Shown piece by piece: positions 26,976-36,753 of a stretch of DNA of 44,258 nucleotides. This stretch comes from Pyrinomonadaceae bacterium. GTDB lineage: Bacteria > Acidobacteriota > Blastocatellia > Pyrinomonadales > Pyrinomonadaceae. The notes beneath the pieces are model-generated. The model was given only the letters and a program-made list of their open reading frames with translations, did not search any database and had not been told where the DNA came from. The position numbers and the translations under genes were made by a program. The stretch lies in assembly GCA_019694345.1 (NCBI GenBank), contig JAIBCA010000097.1:1-44258 (forward strand), read 5' to 3'. Each line of letters begins with the position of its first letter. The stretch's first letter is position 1.

Positions 26976-27989
26976 GTGCGACAGATCACGAATCCTCCAA
27001 ATCCTTACAACCAGTACTCGGCTGAATACGTCGGCGAGCCTCCGCCGACGAGGCTCGAAGTGTTTGAGGAAACAGCGACCAGAAAGGTGATCACAAAGGC
27101 GTTCGCATCCGATTGGGAAGGTGGTTGGCGGTTCACTGTCAATTGCTACCGCGGTTGCGTTCACGGCTGTACGTATTGCTTTGCACGGCAATATCACGAG
27201 TATCTGGGTTACGGTGCCGGCACCGATTTTGAGACCAAGATCGTCGTCAAACCCAACGCACCCGAACTGCTTCGCCACGAGTTGCGCAAATGCCGTGACA
27301 AGATGCCGCATCTCGATTTTTCCTTCGCGACCGACCCGTATCTGCCCCTCGAGGCAAGCTACGAATTGACACGCAAGTGCCTCGAAGTATGCGTTGATTT
27401 TCGTGTGCCTGTGGCCGTAATTACAAAAGCGCCACTTGTGACCCGGGACATAGATCTCCTGACCAAACTCGAAAAGGTTTCCGTATTCTTTTCGATGCCG
27501 TTCCTGACCAAAGAGAAGTCGAACCCGTTCGAACCATTCACGCCGGTCCCTGAGGCACGCTTCAGGGCAATGAAGATGCTCTCAGACGAGGGAATATCGA
27601 CCGGCATCGGTATCGCACCGGTCATTCCGGGTTACAACGAAGCGGACATCCCCGGGCTGCTCGAGCGCGCAAAGGAATGCGGTGCCAAAAGGGCGTTCAT
27701 GTCGATGCTCCATCTCGATACTGATTCGATCGAGAGCTATTTTGTGCAGAAAATGAACGAGCGTCTGCCGCCGACCCGCGTCGCCAAGATCATCAGCACG
27801 ATGAAACGTGAGCGCGGCGGTACGCTTCGGCATGCGACCTATAAAGAGCGGATGACCGGTAAGACCGAGCAGTGGGATGTAACTCAGAAGCTGTTTGATT
27901 TTCACGTTCGCCGTCTGGGCTTTCGCCAACACGAAAAGCCGACCGAGCCGGAAATGCCTCCACAACCGATGCAGCAGACACTTTTTTGA
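26976..27989 (+). CDS. Radical SAM protein, SplB/Rv2578c-like
   Basis: The 337-residue protein must start at the GTG at 26976, because a TAA lies in frame 21 bases upstream and no ATG follows early. The [4Fe-4S] cluster motif is C61-VHG-C65-TY-C68 (CYRGCVHGCTYCFAR), then YCFARQYHEYLG. Sequence blocks such as FATDPYLPLEASYELTRKCLE and IGIAPVIPGYNEADI match the spore-photoproduct-lyase-like Rv2578c/SplB family. No spore genes are present, so the substrate is unknown. The C-terminal tail is Pro/Gln-rich and ends PMQQTLF, resembling a beta-clamp-binding motif. Confidence 0.85.
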   Translation: MRQITNPPNPYNQYSAEYVGEPPPTRLEVFEETATRKVITKAFASDWEGGWRFTVNCYRGCVHGCTYCFARQYHEYLGYGAGTDFETKIVVKPNAPELLRHELRKCRDKMPHLDFSFATDPYLPLEASYELTRKCLEVCVDFRVPVAVITKAPLVTRDIDLLTKLEKVSVFFSMPFLTKEKSNPFEPFTPVPEARFRAMKMLSDEGISTGIGIAPVIPGYNEADIPGLLERAKECGAKRAFMSMLHLDTDSIESYFVQKMNERLPPTRVAKIISTMKRERGGTLRHATYKERMTGKTEQWDVTQKLFDFHVRRLGFRQHEKPTEPEMPPQPMQQTLF

Positions 27990-28001
27990 TAAGCTGATGT
28001 T

Positions 28002-28319
28002 ATGCAGGATCGAATCTCGGTTTTTGAACAAATGTTGGCTGATGACCCGTCGAACTCAATGGTGATGTTCGGACTGGCGAAGGAGTACGAGAAGCTCGGC
28101 GATCATGCCAAGGTCATCTCACTGCTCGAAGCATATCTCGCGGGTTTTGACGACGAAGGCAATGCCTACGGTGTTCTGGCTAATGCCTATCTGAAAAATG
28201 GCGAACGTGAAAAGGCGATCGAAACATACCGCAAAGGCATCGATGTCTCGATGGCGCACGGCCACCCGTCGATGGCCAACGAGTACCGAATGACGCTCGA
28301 CCTTGATCTTAGCGAATAG
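28002..28319 (+). CDS. Small TPR protein
   Basis: The 105-residue cytoplasmic protein contains about two and a half tetratricopeptide repeats: MVMFGLAKEYEKLGDHAKVISLLEAYL and AYGVLANAYLKNGEREKAIETYRKGI, with the W/L-G-Y-A-F-A-P pattern recognisable. It has no signal peptide. Such proteins are protein-protein adaptors. It starts 12 bases after the radical SAM stop and ends 9 bases before the VOC gene, so the three are likely one transcript. Confidence 0.85.
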   Translation: MQDRISVFEQMLADDPSNSMVMFGLAKEYEKLGDHAKVISLLEAYLAGFDDEGNAYGVLANAYLKNGEREKAIETYRKGIDVSMAHGHPSMANEYRMTLDLDLSE

Positions 28320-28328
28320 GCACAATTT

Positions 28329-28718
28329 GTGAAGACACACATCATATTGTACGTCGCCGATCAGACACGGAGCAGCGAGTTCTACTCGACGGTGCTAGGT
28401 GCCGAACCGACGCTGAACGTACCGGGAATGACGGAGTTCGAACTCGGCAGCGACACCGTTCTGGGACTTATGCCTGAGGCGGGCGCAATGCGGATGTTCG
28501 GCGACACGATCGATGTGCCTCCGCCGGCGGGCAGGTCACCCAGAGCTGAGTTATATCTGTTGATGGACCATCCGGAAAATTACCACGAGCGTGCGATCGC
28601 GGCCGGCGGCCGTGAACTGAGCGCGGTGCAGGATCGCGATTGGGGGCACGCCGTCGGCTACACCATCGATCCTGACGGTTATGTTATTGCGTTCGCGCGT
28701 CAGATCAACGAGGCGTAG
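28329..28718 (+). CDS. VOC (glyoxalase/bleomycin-resistance) family protein
   Basis: A single VOC domain of 129 residues from a GTG start: TDHIILYVADQTRSSEFYSTVLG-like opening (KTHIILYVADQTRSSEFYSTVLG spans 2-24 in two strands and a helix), then ELYLLMDHPENYHERAIAAGG and the closing TIDPDGYVIAFARQ. The family includes dioxygenases and glyoxalase-like lyases; metal ligands cannot be fixed here. The 3' end overlaps the convergent cyclophilin gene by 14 bases. Confidence 0.85.
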   Translation: MKTHIILYVADQTRSSEFYSTVLGAEPTLNVPGMTEFELGSDTVLGLMPEAGAMRMFGDTIDVPPPAGRSPRAELYLLMDHPENYHERAIAAGGRELSAVQDRDWGHAVGYTIDPDGYVIAFARQINEA

Positions 28719-29388
28719 CCCCCGTACACGCATTTATCCTGGCGGTCCGGATCCGCACCGGCCTGTCAGGCTTCTCCTCGGTGACCGGAGCCTTGTTTAT
28801 TGCGTCGACGGTTTCCATGCCATTTGTTACGCGGCCAAATGCGGCGAATGTGCCGTCAAGATGAGCTCCCGGCCCGACCAGAATGAAAAAGTTCGTGGTT
28901 GCCGTGTTTGGCTCATCGGTCCTCGCCATCGAGAGCACGCCGCGTTCGTGGAGTATCTTGTTCGGCTCGTCGGGTATCACCTTGCGGGCACGCATGCCGA
29001 GGGCATAGGTCATTTTGCCTTCGCGGCTGTATAGATTACCGCCCTGGATGACAAATCCCGGCACGACCCGGCTGAATGTGGTGGTATCGAGGGCACCGAT
29101 CGCGACCAGGTTGAGAAAGTTTCGGACCGTCTCGCGGGCGCTTTCCGGATAAAGTTCGATCTCGATATCGCCGGCCTCGGTATCAAATTTGACGCATTTC
29201 GAAGCCATCGTCGCCACATCCGCCGTGTCGAAAGGCTCGGTGTTGGGTTCGATCTTGGTTTCGGGCCTGGCATTTGCCTTCGGGATCGGCGTTGCCGCAG
29301 GCGCCGGTGACGGCGACACGGCCTGGCCAAAAGCGGCCGCGGCAAGCATGCCGCCAATCAACGATATTCTAAAAAGGGTCTTTATCAT
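28705..29388 (-). CDS. Exported cyclophilin-type peptidyl-prolyl isomerase
   Basis: I start at ATG 29388 (MIKTLFRISL); an upstream TTG would add eight lysine-rich residues. The 227-residue product has a signal peptide (ending AAAAFGQA), an Ala/Pro linker and a cyclophilin domain from about residue 65. Visible blocks are GDIEIELYPESARETVRNFLNL, the catalytic arginine in TTFSRVVPGFVIQGG, ATTNFFILVGPGAHLDG and FAAFGRVTNGMETVDAI. It isomerises Xaa-Pro bonds in the periplasm. Gene end overlaps the VOC gene by 14 bases. Confidence 0.9.
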   Translation of the reverse strand: MIKTLFRISLIGGMLAAAAFGQAVSPSPAPAATPIPKANARPETKIEPNTEPFDTADVATMASKCVKFDTEAGDIEIELYPESARETVRNFLNLVAIGALDTTTFSRVVPGFVIQGGNLYSREGKMTYALGMRARKVIPDEPNKILHERGVLSMARTDEPNTATTNFFILVGPGAHLDGTFAAFGRVTNGMETVDAINKAPVTEEKPDRPVRIRTARINACTGATPR

Positions 29389-29457
29389 TCGTTTCTTTTG
29401 ATGTATTTTCAATAAATCCGGTCAATAAGTAAAGGAAATTAAAGGAAGCCAACCGCA

Positions 29458-31128
29458 ATGAAAAAACTACTCTGCTCGGCCATCGCACTACTGATATCGA
29501 TCTCGGCCGTTTCTGCCCAACGCGAGTTGGGTGCTCGCCCGACCGAAACAGGCGGCCCGCTGATGTTTGAACAAGCCGTTTTCGACGTTCAGGATTATGA
29601 TATTTCGATCGCCGCTGACCCCGCGACCAAGACGATAAAGGGAACGACCGTGATGACGGCCCGGACCGTGATACCGACCAATGTCATCGTCCTCGACCTC
29701 GACGCGGCCTTTGCGATCAGCAGATTGACCGACGGCGTACGCGATCTCAAGTATGAGCGAAAGGCCGGTAAGATATGGATCTGGTTCCCGTTGACCAAGC
29801 AGGTCGGCGATGTGATCAAAACTTCGATCACATATGCCGGTACCCCGAAAGAAGCTCCGCGGCCGCCATGGGTTGGCGGCTTTATGTGGAAGAAAACGCC
29901 GAACGACGCTGACTGGATATCGGTCGCATTGCAGAACGACGGCGCCGACCTGATGTTTCCGTGCAAGGACCACCCGTCCGACAAACCGGCCACGGCCTCG
30001 ATGCACATTACAGTGCCCGATCCGCTGATGGGTGTCGGGCCCGGCAAATTTGCCGGCGTCCGCAAGAATGCCGACGGTACGAGCGTTTACAGTTGGCGGA
30101 TGACCAATCCGATCGCCAACTACTCGCTGGTTTTCAACGCGGCGCCATACAAGGTCATCGAGGACAAGTACAGGACGGCGACGGGTGAAACGATGCCGAT
30201 ATTCTTTTACGTTCTGCCTGAGAGCTTTGAAAAAGGCCCGGGCCTTATCGCCGAACAGAAGAAATATCTCGCCTTTTACGAGAAATATCTCGGTCCTTAC
30301 CCGTTTCGCTCGCAAAAGGTCGGTATCGTCGAAACGCCGCACCTCGGGATGGAACATTCGACGGCCATCGCCTACGGCAACCAGTTCAAGTACAACGAGG
30401 ACGGAACGGACTGGCTCTTGCTGCACGAGTTTGGCCACGAGTATTGGGCCAATCTTGTAACTGCCAGCGACTGGCGCGACTTTTGGATCCACGAGGGTTT
30501 TCAGTCCTATATGGACACACTCTACACCGAAACGCTCCACGGCAAGGACGCTTATATGAAGGCAATGCGCAATCGGCAGAGGGGCTTCAAGAACAAACAG
30601 CCCGTCGCCCCCCGCGAGCCGAAGATAGCGTATCAGGTCTATATGTCCGAACCGGATTATCTCAATTCGGACGGTGATATTTACGGCAAGGGTGCATACT
30701 TTCTGCACACGTTGAGATATCTGATCGGCGACACGGCATTCTTCAACGCGCTTCGCCACATGGCGTATCCGTCAAAGGAACTCGAAAGGCTGACCGATGG
30801 CCGTCAGGAACGCCTGGTCAACACTGACGATTTCCTGACGATCGCCGAGACAGATTCGGGAATGAAGCTCGACTGGCTGTTTGAGATCTACTTGCGTCAG
30901 CCAAAACTGCCGAAACTCGTCACCGCGATCCAGCAGGACTGCGTTTCGAACTGCAAAATGATGCTCAGGTGGGAAACGCCGAACAATATGCCGTTCCCGA
31001 TGCCAGTCGATGTTGTCATCGGCGGTAAGACACAACGCGTCGAAATGAAGGACGGCAAGGGCAGCGTCGCATACACGGGTGCACCGCCGGTTGTCGATCC
31101 CGACGGCTGGGTTTTAAAGGCCATGTAG
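29458..31128 (+). CDS. Secreted M1-family zinc metallopeptidase
   Basis: The 556-residue protein has a signal peptide (LLCSAIALLISISAVSAQ). An N-terminal beta-sandwich domain is followed by the M1 catalytic domain: GMEHSTAIAYGNQF (the GxMEN exopeptidase loop, with His for Asn), zinc ligands H323 and H327 in LLHEFGHEYWA, and the third ligand E346 in HEGFQSYM, exactly 19 residues on. Family enzymes are aminopeptidases of the aminopeptidase N/LTA4-hydrolase type. The C terminus lacks the long helical domain of PepN. RBS AAGGAAG precedes the start, and a terminator follows. Confidence 0.92.
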   Translation: MKKLLCSAIALLISISAVSAQRELGARPTETGGPLMFEQAVFDVQDYDISIAADPATKTIKGTTVMTARTVIPTNVIVLDLDAAFAISRLTDGVRDLKYERKAGKIWIWFPLTKQVGDVIKTSITYAGTPKEAPRPPWVGGFMWKKTPNDADWISVALQNDGADLMFPCKDHPSDKPATASMHITVPDPLMGVGPGKFAGVRKNADGTSVYSWRMTNPIANYSLVFNAAPYKVIEDKYRTATGETMPIFFYVLPESFEKGPGLIAEQKKYLAFYEKYLGPYPFRSQKVGIVETPHLGMEHSTAIAYGNQFKYNEDGTDWLLLHEFGHEYWANLVTASDWRDFWIHEGFQSYMDTLYTETLHGKDAYMKAMRNRQRGFKNKQPVAPREPKIAYQVYMSEPDYLNSDGDIYGKGAYFLHTLRYLIGDTAFFNALRHMAYPSKELERLTDGRQERLVNTDDFLTIAETDSGMKLDWLFEIYLRQPKLPKLVTAIQQDCVSNCKMMLRWETPNNMPFPMPVDVVIGGKTQRVEMKDGKGSVAYTGAPPVVDPDGWVLKAM

Positions 31129-31170
31129 GCTTTGCGCCGGTCAGCGAAATTACGCTCGTTATCATTAACA

Positions 31171-31204
31171 AGGGCAGCGGTCCGCGGCTGCCCTTTTCGT
31201 TTTG
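31171..31204 (+). terminator. Rho-independent terminator after the M1 peptidase gene
   Basis: AGGGCAGC (31171-31178) pairs perfectly with GCTGCCCT (31187-31194) around an 8-base loop, followed by TTTCGTTTTG. It lies about 43 bases after the stop of the metallopeptidase gene. Confidence 0.85.
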
Positions 31205-31239
31205 TGATGTTAGCGGCCCAACTTCGAGGAGTTTCAAAA

Positions 31240-31268
31240 TTGCCCGCGTGGACCAGTTTTGGTATTTT
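31240..31268 (+). promoter_or_regulatory. Sigma70-like promoter of the E1 fusion gene
   Basis: TTGCCC (31240-31245) and TATTTT (31263-31268) are 17 bases apart, the same TTGCCY spacing as before the acyl-CoA dehydrogenase gene. An AGGAT ribosome site precedes the ATG at 31317 by about 10 bases. AT-rich sequence fills the leader. Confidence 0.5.
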
Positions 31269-31316
31269 AGAATGTTAATCGTCTATTAATAATAGTTATA
31301 AATAGGATCTATCATA

Positions 31317-33491
31317 ATGGCGTCAGCTACCAAAAAAGTTAATACAAAAACCGCGGCCAAGGCCGTTTCCACGAACGGCAAGACCGCGGCAGCCAAGTAT
31401 CACGGGCTCGATACAGCGACACTCGTAGCGATGTACCGCACGATGTATATGTCGCGCCGCATCGACGATAAAGAGATTCAGCTCAAGGGCCAGAACAAGA
31501 TATTCTTTCAGATCTCGGGTGCGGGCCACGAGGGCATCCTGGTTGCCGCCGCCCATGCGTTGAAGCCGGGATATGACTGGTTCTTTCCGTATTATCGTGA
31601 TCGCGCACTGATGCTCGGTCTGGGAATGACCGCCCAGGAGATGCTTTGGTCATCGGTCGGTGCCGAAGCAGACCCTAATTCGCATGGGCGCCAGATGCCC
31701 TCGCACTGGGGCAGCCCTGAACTCAACGTTCCTTCGCAATCGTCGTGCACGGGTTCGCAGGCGCTTCATGCGGTCGGTGCGGCCGAGGCGGGCTATCGTG
31801 CCGGTTTGGTAAAGGGGCTCAAGGACAAGGTCACGGGATTTAAGGGCGACGAGGTCGTCTATATGTCGGTCGGCGACGGAACTACCAGCGAGGGCGAATG
31901 GTGGGAAGCCCTCAATACCGCGTCAAATCTCAAGCTGCCGGTCATATTTATGGTCGAGGACAACGGATACGCCATCTCGACCCCGGTCGAGGTCGGTACC
32001 GCCGGCGGCAATGTCGCAAAGCTTGTCACCGGTTTTCCGGGCCTCTACATTCAGGAGTGCGACGGGACTGACGTGCTCGAGAGCTATCAGACGATGCAGC
32101 GCGCGGTCGCCTACTGCCGCGAGCGTAAGGGACCGGCATTTGTTCACGCTAAAGTGGTCCGTCCCTATTCACACTCGCTGTCCGACGACGAAAAGCTCTA
32201 TCGCCCGGTCCACGAACTCGAGGCCGAGGTCGCGACCGATCCGATCCGCAAGTTTGGTGAGTTTTTGATGACCGAGGGCATCGCCTCATCGGAGCAACTC
32301 GAGGTGCTCAGAAATGAGGTCGATACCGAAGTAACGGCCGCATCTGACATCGCCATCGAAACGCCTCAACCGGCACCCGAATCGGCGCATCGAAATGTAT
32401 ATTCGCCCGACGTGGACCCGACCGACCGACAGTTGTTCGACACCGAAGACGGGGCCGAACTACACGGCAACCCCGGCACGATGGTCGATCTGATCAATCG
32501 CTGTCTGCACGAGGAGATGAAGCGCGACGAGAGGATCGTCGTATTCGGCGAGGACGTCGCCGACTGTTCACGCGAGGAGTACCTTGACGAGGTCAAGGGC
32601 AAGGGCGGCGTCTTTAAGGTGACGGCCAACCTGCAGCGAAAATTCGGATCGGCCCGCGTTTTCAACTCGCCGCTCGCGGAGGCGAATATCATCGGCAGGG
32701 CTTACGGTATGTCGCTCCGCAACCTTAAGCCGGTTGTCGAGATCCAGTTCTTTGACTACATTTTCCCGGCGTTTCACCAGATCCGAAATGAGGTCGCGGT
32801 GACCCGCTGGCGTTCGGACGGCGACACCAAATGCCCGATGGTCATTCGTGTACCGGTCGGCGGCTACCTTAAGGGCGGAGCCGTTTACCACTCGCAGTCG
32901 GGAACGACGCTCTTTTCGCACACGCCCGGATTGATGATCGTCTACCCATCGAATGCGCTGGATGCCAACGGCCTGCTCCGGACGGCGATCCGCTGCGACG
33001 ATCCGGTCATGTTCCTTGAGCACAAGCACCTGTACCGTCAGGTTTACAACAAATCACAGTATCCGTCGAGCGATTTTCTGATCCCGTTCGGCAAGGCGAA
33101 AAAGGTCCGTGAGGGCAGTGACGTTACGATCGTCACATTCGGCGCGTTGGTCGAGCGGTCCAATCAGGCTTGCAAACGGCTCGAACAGCAGGGCATATCG
33201 GTCGAACTGATCGACCTGAGGACGCTCGTTCCCTATGATTGGGAGGCGATCGCCGAGTCGGTCAAAAAGACCTCACGCGTCATCGTAGCCCACGAAGATC
33301 CGGTCTCGTACGGCTACGGAGCCGAGATCGCCGCACGCATTTCGGACGAGCTTTTTGAGTACCTCGACGCGCCGGTCCGCCGCGTTGGAGCGACCGATAC
33401 ATTCGTCGCCTATGCCCCGCAGGTCGAGGATTACATCCTGCCGCAGTCTGAAGATGTTGAGAAAGCTGTGCAGGAATTGATGAAGTACTAG
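31317..33491 (+). CDS. 2-oxoacid dehydrogenase E1, alpha and beta subunits fused
   Basis: The 724-residue protein joins a thiamin-diphosphate alpha domain (about 25-345) to a beta domain (about 380-724). The alpha part has [10 protein letters not shown], the ThDP motif [23 protein letters not shown]...EDN, and the YSHSLSDDE phosphorylation-like loop. The beta part has [46 protein letters not shown], and [13 protein letters not shown]. It decarboxylates a 2-oxoacid and passes the acyl group to E2 lipoyl; sequence leans to the branched-chain (2-oxoisovalerate) or pyruvate type, unresolved. The first 25 residues are Lys/Ala/Thr-rich. No E2 or E3 gene is nearby. Confidence 0.93.
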   Translation: MASATKKVNTKTAAKAVSTNGKTAAAKYHGLDTATLVAMYRTMYMSRRIDDKEIQLKGQNKIFFQISGAGHEGILVAAAHALKPGYDWFFPYYRDRALMLGLGMTAQEMLWSSVGAEADPNSHGRQMPSHWGSPELNVPSQSSCTGSQALHAVGAAEAGYRAGLVKGLKDKVTGFKGDEVVYMSVGDGTTSEGEWWEALNTASNLKLPVIFMVEDNGYAISTPVEVGTAGGNVAKLVTGFPGLYIQECDGTDVLESYQTMQRAVAYCRERKGPAFVHAKVVRPYSHSLSDDEKLYRPVHELEAEVATDPIRKFGEFLMTEGIASSEQLEVLRNEVDTEVTAASDIAIETPQPAPESAHRNVYSPDVDPTDRQLFDTEDGAELHGNPGTMVDLINRCLHEEMKRDERIVVFGEDVADCSREEYLDEVKGKGGVFKVTANLQRKFGSARVFNSPLAEANIIGRAYGMSLRNLKPVVEIQFFDYIFPAFHQIRNEVAVTRWRSDGDTKCPMVIRVPVGGYLKGGAVYHSQSGTTLFSHTPGLMIVYPSNALDANGLLRTAIRCDDPVMFLEHKHLYRQVYNKSQYPSSDFLIPFGKAKKVREGSDVTIVTFGALVERSNQACKRLEQQGISVELIDLRTLVPYDWEAIAESVKKTSRVIVAHEDPVSYGYGAEIAARISDELFEYLDAPVRRVGATDTFVAYAPQVEDYILPQSEDVEKAVQELMKY

Positions 33492-33493
33492 TT

Positions 33494-33576
33494 TAGATCC
33501 ACCAGGGAGCCACGGAGGGCACAAATGCACTGCAACCGCTACTCTTCCGGGCTATCTGTGCCTCTTTGGTGGTCTA
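33494..33576. repeat. Imperfect palindromic intergenic repeat (CCACCA...GGCACA type)
   Basis: The left arm TAGATCCACCAGGGAGCCAC continues GGAGGGCACA (33494-33523); the right arm TGTGCCTCTTTGGTGGTCTA (33557-33576) is its imperfect reverse complement. It fills the convergent gap after the E1 gene and overlaps the stop codon of the AlkZ-related gene. The CCACCA/GGCACA pattern is a common bacterial intergenic palindrome. Confidence 0.6.
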
Positions 33577-34386
33577 TGACAGTTTGTAGATCCCGGTAGA
33601 CAGGCGTTCCGCAAAACCTTCGTCCACCAGCTGTTGATTTGCCTTTCCCGCTTCCCACCGTTGAAATCCGAATTTTCCTGACAGTTCACCCCGGAGTGTC
33701 ATTCCGCACGTTTTGAGATAGGTTCGGGCGAGTTCACGAACTGCATCTTCTCGTGACATTGTTACCGCCGTTTCCTCGGGAAAACGGGCCTCGGCCGGTG
33801 TCCAAATGTATGTAAATTTCGGAACGTACACGACCTCTTGCGGAACGACCTTCATCCGACGCTGCAGTTCGTCCATTGCCCGCGTGAGGTCCTTTTTGTC
33901 CTTAAAGCCGCACTCTGCACGCAGGTCGGCGGTCGCCATTTCCCATTCTTTTCGCAAAACCGCGAGAACGCGCTGAGCGTCCTTCGAGAGGACGCCGCCT
34001 TCGCCCTTTCGCGAACAGCCCCAGATCGCGTTGAAAACAGGGATCATCCGCCGGGCCAGAAACATCGAATTTCCCTTGACCAACTTGGCGTAATAGACCC
34101 GGCCGCGGGCGATCACCTCATCCTTCAGCACCCACGCCCGGCTCGCTTCGTAATCCTTTTGAACCGTTCGCGGCATATGGGCATCGCGTCGGCCGCACAC
34201 GGCGATGTAAACCGATGGCAGGGCTTTGCGAACGTCGGTCAGCCCCAGGCAGAAGCCGAGATCTTCGACCATTGCTTCGACCTCTTCGGCAGAGTCGATC
34301 TTCAGCGAGTCTTCACGATGCCATTTGCGGTCGCGGTAAAATTCGATCTCCTCCGGCAGTTCACGCATGACGTTATTTTGCCACAC
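33574..34386 (-). CDS. AlkZ-related winged-helix protein
   Basis: The 270-residue product resembles proteins named AlkZ-related, small relatives of the YcaQ/AlkZ DNA glycosylase family, with no signal peptide or membrane helix. The middle contains repeated helical modules (LSKDAQRVLAVLRKEWEMATADLRAECGF, then KKDLTRAMDELQRRMKVV), which read as winged-helix units, and the C terminus another (LRGELSGKFGFQRWEAGKANQQLVDEG). I see no obvious catalytic Gln/His pattern of AlkZ. The likely role is DNA binding or repair; the call is moderate. A palindromic repeat overlaps its 3' end. Confidence 0.6.
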   Translation of the reverse strand: MWQNNVMRELPEEIEFYRDRKWHREDSLKIDSAEEVEAMVEDLGFCLGLTDVRKALPSVYIAVCGRRDAHMPRTVQKDYEASRAWVLKDEVIARGRVYYAKLVKGNSMFLARRMIPVFNAIWGCSRKGEGGVLSKDAQRVLAVLRKEWEMATADLRAECGFKDKKDLTRAMDELQRRMKVVPQEVVYVPKFTYIWTPAEARFPEETAVTMSREDAVRELARTYLKTCGMTLRGELSGKFGFQRWEAGKANQQLVDEGFAERLSTGIYKLS

Positions 34387-34412
34387 ACCGGCGAAATCGC
34401 TATTGGTCGCTC

Positions 34413-34452
34413 AAAAGAAAAGCGTTGAGCGGTGCATTGACCACTCAACGCT
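34413..34452 (-). terminator. Rho-independent terminator after the glycine-zipper gene
   Basis: AGCGTTGAG (34421-34429) pairs perfectly with CTCAACGCT (34444-34452), with GGT/ACC extending the stem inside; on the minus strand the stem runs into TTTCTTTTGA. Outer ATTGGT/ACCAAT arms lengthen the palindrome. It ends transcripts of the gene at 34484 before the AlkZ-related gene. Confidence 0.85.
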
Positions 34453-34483
34453 GACCAATACCCCAACCGGCACGCCACTGTCG

Positions 34484-36070
34484 CTACCTGATGGGCGATG
34501 AAGATGTAACGGTCACGGTCGAGCCCTTCATCAACTGCAGGTCTTCGCGGCCCTGTATCGCGACCGAGCCGGCACCGGCACCGCCGCCGATGATCGCGCC
34601 GATCGCTGCACCCTTGGCTCCGCCCGCGATGACGCCGATCAGGGCTCCGAGGCCTGCTCCGATACTTCCGCGTTTTACCGACTCCTTGGTCTGGCTGCCG
34701 CCCTGCGCGCTGCCTTCGCTGTCGATCTTGACTGTCTTTCCGTTATGGTCCTTGATCGACTGCAAGTTTGCGGCAAAATCATAGGTCTTGCCATCGCGAA
34801 GCGTGATCTTCTCAAAGTTGAATGTCACGTTTGACCGGCCCGTTACCTTGCCGGAACGTCCCACGCCGGTAATGTAGCCCTCGATGGTCGCCCCGCGAAA
34901 TTCGTCCGGTGACTGCACCGTCAGACGAAAGCGGTCGTTATTTTGCGATGCCTTGGTATTGATCTCGTTTTCGAGGATACCGGTGATGACCATGCCGTTC
35001 GGGACGATGAAGTCACCGGTGCGTCCCGGTACCGCCGATGGCGTTCCGCCGTACGTCGGACTGCCGTTCTGATCGTTGTCCGAATAGCCGCCGCCTGTGT
35101 CGCCGGTATTTCCGCCGCGGTCGATGCCGAGACGGGCGACCGAGTCGGTCTTGTTGTAAACACTCTCGGCAAAAACGGTCTGATCGAGGTAGCCGGTGGT
35201 CACACGGCGGGAAACCTTAAGCGATCGTCCGTTGCCGACCGCTGTGAACGTGATCGTGTAATCGGTGTCTCCGCCGAGGCTCGATACCGTCAGAGACTGG
35301 CCGCTGATCGATGCTCGCAAACGTAACGTCTTGCCGTTGCCGATCTGTTCGACCTTTTCGCGGCCGTCAGCGGTAAAGCTGACCGGCGATGCCTTGGTCG
35401 TTGCAAGGGTGACACGGTCGCCGCGGATGTCAATGGCGATCTGTCCGGGTGCCTCGAGTTTTTCTCGCAGGTCCTCGCGGTCGTCGCTGCTGAGTTTGGC
35501 ATTATCGAGTATGTCGTCGATGCTCTCGCTGCGGCTTAGATCGATGTCATATGTGCCGGAAAGCCCGACGGTGACAGTGTTTTGGCGGCCGTTATCGGGG
35601 TCGTCGATGACCGGTTGAGATTCGTCCTCATTATCCCACGTGTTGGAAATACCGTAATTGGCCCCGATCCGATCGATCTGTTGGGTCACCGCGGTCCAGC
35701 CGTCCTGAATTCGCCGGTTTTGCGACGAGGTATTCAAAAAGCGGTTGATCGGGCGAGCGTTCATTATTATGTCTTCGACATCGCGGCGATTTTCACGCCG
35801 CTGTTCAAAATTTTGCTGAAACTGCTTGACGCTGTCGCGGAGCGAGCGAATGTCGTCAGTCACGGCCGACACATCGCCGTTGTTGTCCGAGCTGCTGCGC
35901 ATCTGGTAACGAAGGTCGTATTCGAAATCGTCCAGCTTTGACGAGAGACTGCGGACCGCATCGCGTATTTCGCGGTCGTTCCGCTTCTGGGCCTGAGTAA
36001 CGGCCGCAGTTCCAAGTACAAACGTTGTGATCATTACGATCACCGCAAACGAATTACCAAGTCGTTTCAT
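34484..36070 (-). CDS. Secreted protein with C-terminal glycine-zipper domain
   Basis: I start at ATG 36070 (MKRLGNSFAVIV), with AAGGA about 8 bases upstream. The 528-residue product has a signal peptide (ending TQAQ), a charged helical region of about 130 residues (coiled-coil-like, DREIRDAVRSLSSKLDDFEYDL), a beta-rich middle part and a C-terminal glycine-zipper membrane segment (GAGLGALIGVIAGGAKGAAI then GAIIGGGAGAGS). Glycine zippers often insert into the outer membrane or form oligomers. I recognise no named function; a cell-envelope role is inferred. A strong terminator follows. Confidence 0.75.
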   Translation of the reverse strand: MKRLGNSFAVIVMITTFVLGTAAVTQAQKRNDREIRDAVRSLSSKLDDFEYDLRYQMRSSSDNNGDVSAVTDDIRSLRDSVKQFQQNFEQRRENRRDVEDIIMNARPINRFLNTSSQNRRIQDGWTAVTQQIDRIGANYGISNTWDNEDESQPVIDDPDNGRQNTVTVGLSGTYDIDLSRSESIDDILDNAKLSSDDREDLREKLEAPGQIAIDIRGDRVTLATTKASPVSFTADGREKVEQIGNGKTLRLRASISGQSLTVSSLGGDTDYTITFTAVGNGRSLKVSRRVTTGYLDQTVFAESVYNKTDSVARLGIDRGGNTGDTGGGYSDNDQNGSPTYGGTPSAVPGRTGDFIVPNGMVITGILENEINTKASQNNDRFRLTVQSPDEFRGATIEGYITGVGRSGKVTGRSNVTFNFEKITLRDGKTYDFAANLQSIKDHNGKTVKIDSEGSAQGGSQTKESVKRGSIGAGLGALIGVIAGGAKGAAIGAIIGGGAGAGSVAIQGREDLQLMKGSTVTVTSSSPIR

Positions 36071-36164
36071 AATTGCCATCCTTTCTGCACTATCGACAAA
36101 AAACGCGCACACGCGCCCCTGCGCTCGGTATGAAGCATTTTTCGTGCCAATGGTTGTTCAGAGG

Positions 36165-36192
36165 TTGCCATTCACCGGTCCGGCCTTATGAT
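36165..36192 (+). promoter_or_regulatory. Sigma70-like promoter of the osmC gene
   Basis: TTGCCA (36165-36170) and TATGAT (36187-36192) are 16 bases apart, and GGAG lies about 10 bases before the ATG at 36223. This promoter would start transcription about 25 bases before the start codon. Confidence 0.5.
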
Positions 36193-36222
36193 AAAATCGA
36201 ATAAGGCAGACAGGAGAAGTTT

Positions 36223-36648
36223 ATGGCAGATGATGCATTAAAGGCGACCGTGCGGTACGCCGGCGACGAATTCTTTATCGGGACGAGCCCAAGCGGCCAC
36301 GCCCAAGCTATTGATACTAAAGGTGATAGGCACGCGGCACCGACGCCGATGGAGATGCTTTTGATCTCGGTTGCCGCTTGTACGGCGGCTGATGTCATAT
36401 CGATATTGCAGAAAAAGCGTCAGGATGTGACCGACTATAATGTTGAGATCACCGGCACTCGCGCAGACGATCATCCGCGTAAATACACCGCGTTCCATGT
36501 CAACCATATCGTGCGCGGACGTAGTGTTTCGTCAGACGCCGTTGAAAGGGCGATCGAACTCTCAGATACCAAGTACTGCTCGGTCGCCGCGACCGTACGG
36601 CCGACTGCCGAGATCACGACCTCGTACGAGATCATCGAGACTGTTTGA
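36223..36648 (+). CDS. OsmC-family peroxiredoxin-like protein
   Basis: The 141-residue protein has the two reactive cysteines of OsmC/Ohr proteins: C53 in ISVAACTAADVI and C119 in TKYCSVAATVRP, at the expected spacing. The N-terminal RYAGDEFFIGTSPSGHAQAID and the region PTPMEMLL are also typical. These thiol peroxidases reduce organic hydroperoxides. It is not close to the perR cluster but fits the same oxidative-defence theme. Confidence 0.9.
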   Translation: MADDALKATVRYAGDEFFIGTSPSGHAQAIDTKGDRHAAPTPMEMLLISVAACTAADVISILQKKRQDVTDYNVEITGTRADDHPRKYTAFHVNHIVRGRSVSSDAVERAIELSDTKYCSVAATVRPTAEITTSYEIIETV

Positions 36649-36753
36649 GCTTACTTTGAAATGCGAAAAAGGGACAAGCTTGCTTCATCCGGCCTCGACC
36701 CGCAGGGCGGAAGCGTTTGCGTGTTTGTGGGCTTTAGTGCAGATTAGCTGAAT

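Noticed and set aside
36661..36747. 28-residue plus-strand ORF between osmC and the HEAT-cyclophilin gene
   Set aside because: No ribosome site and no recognisable motif.
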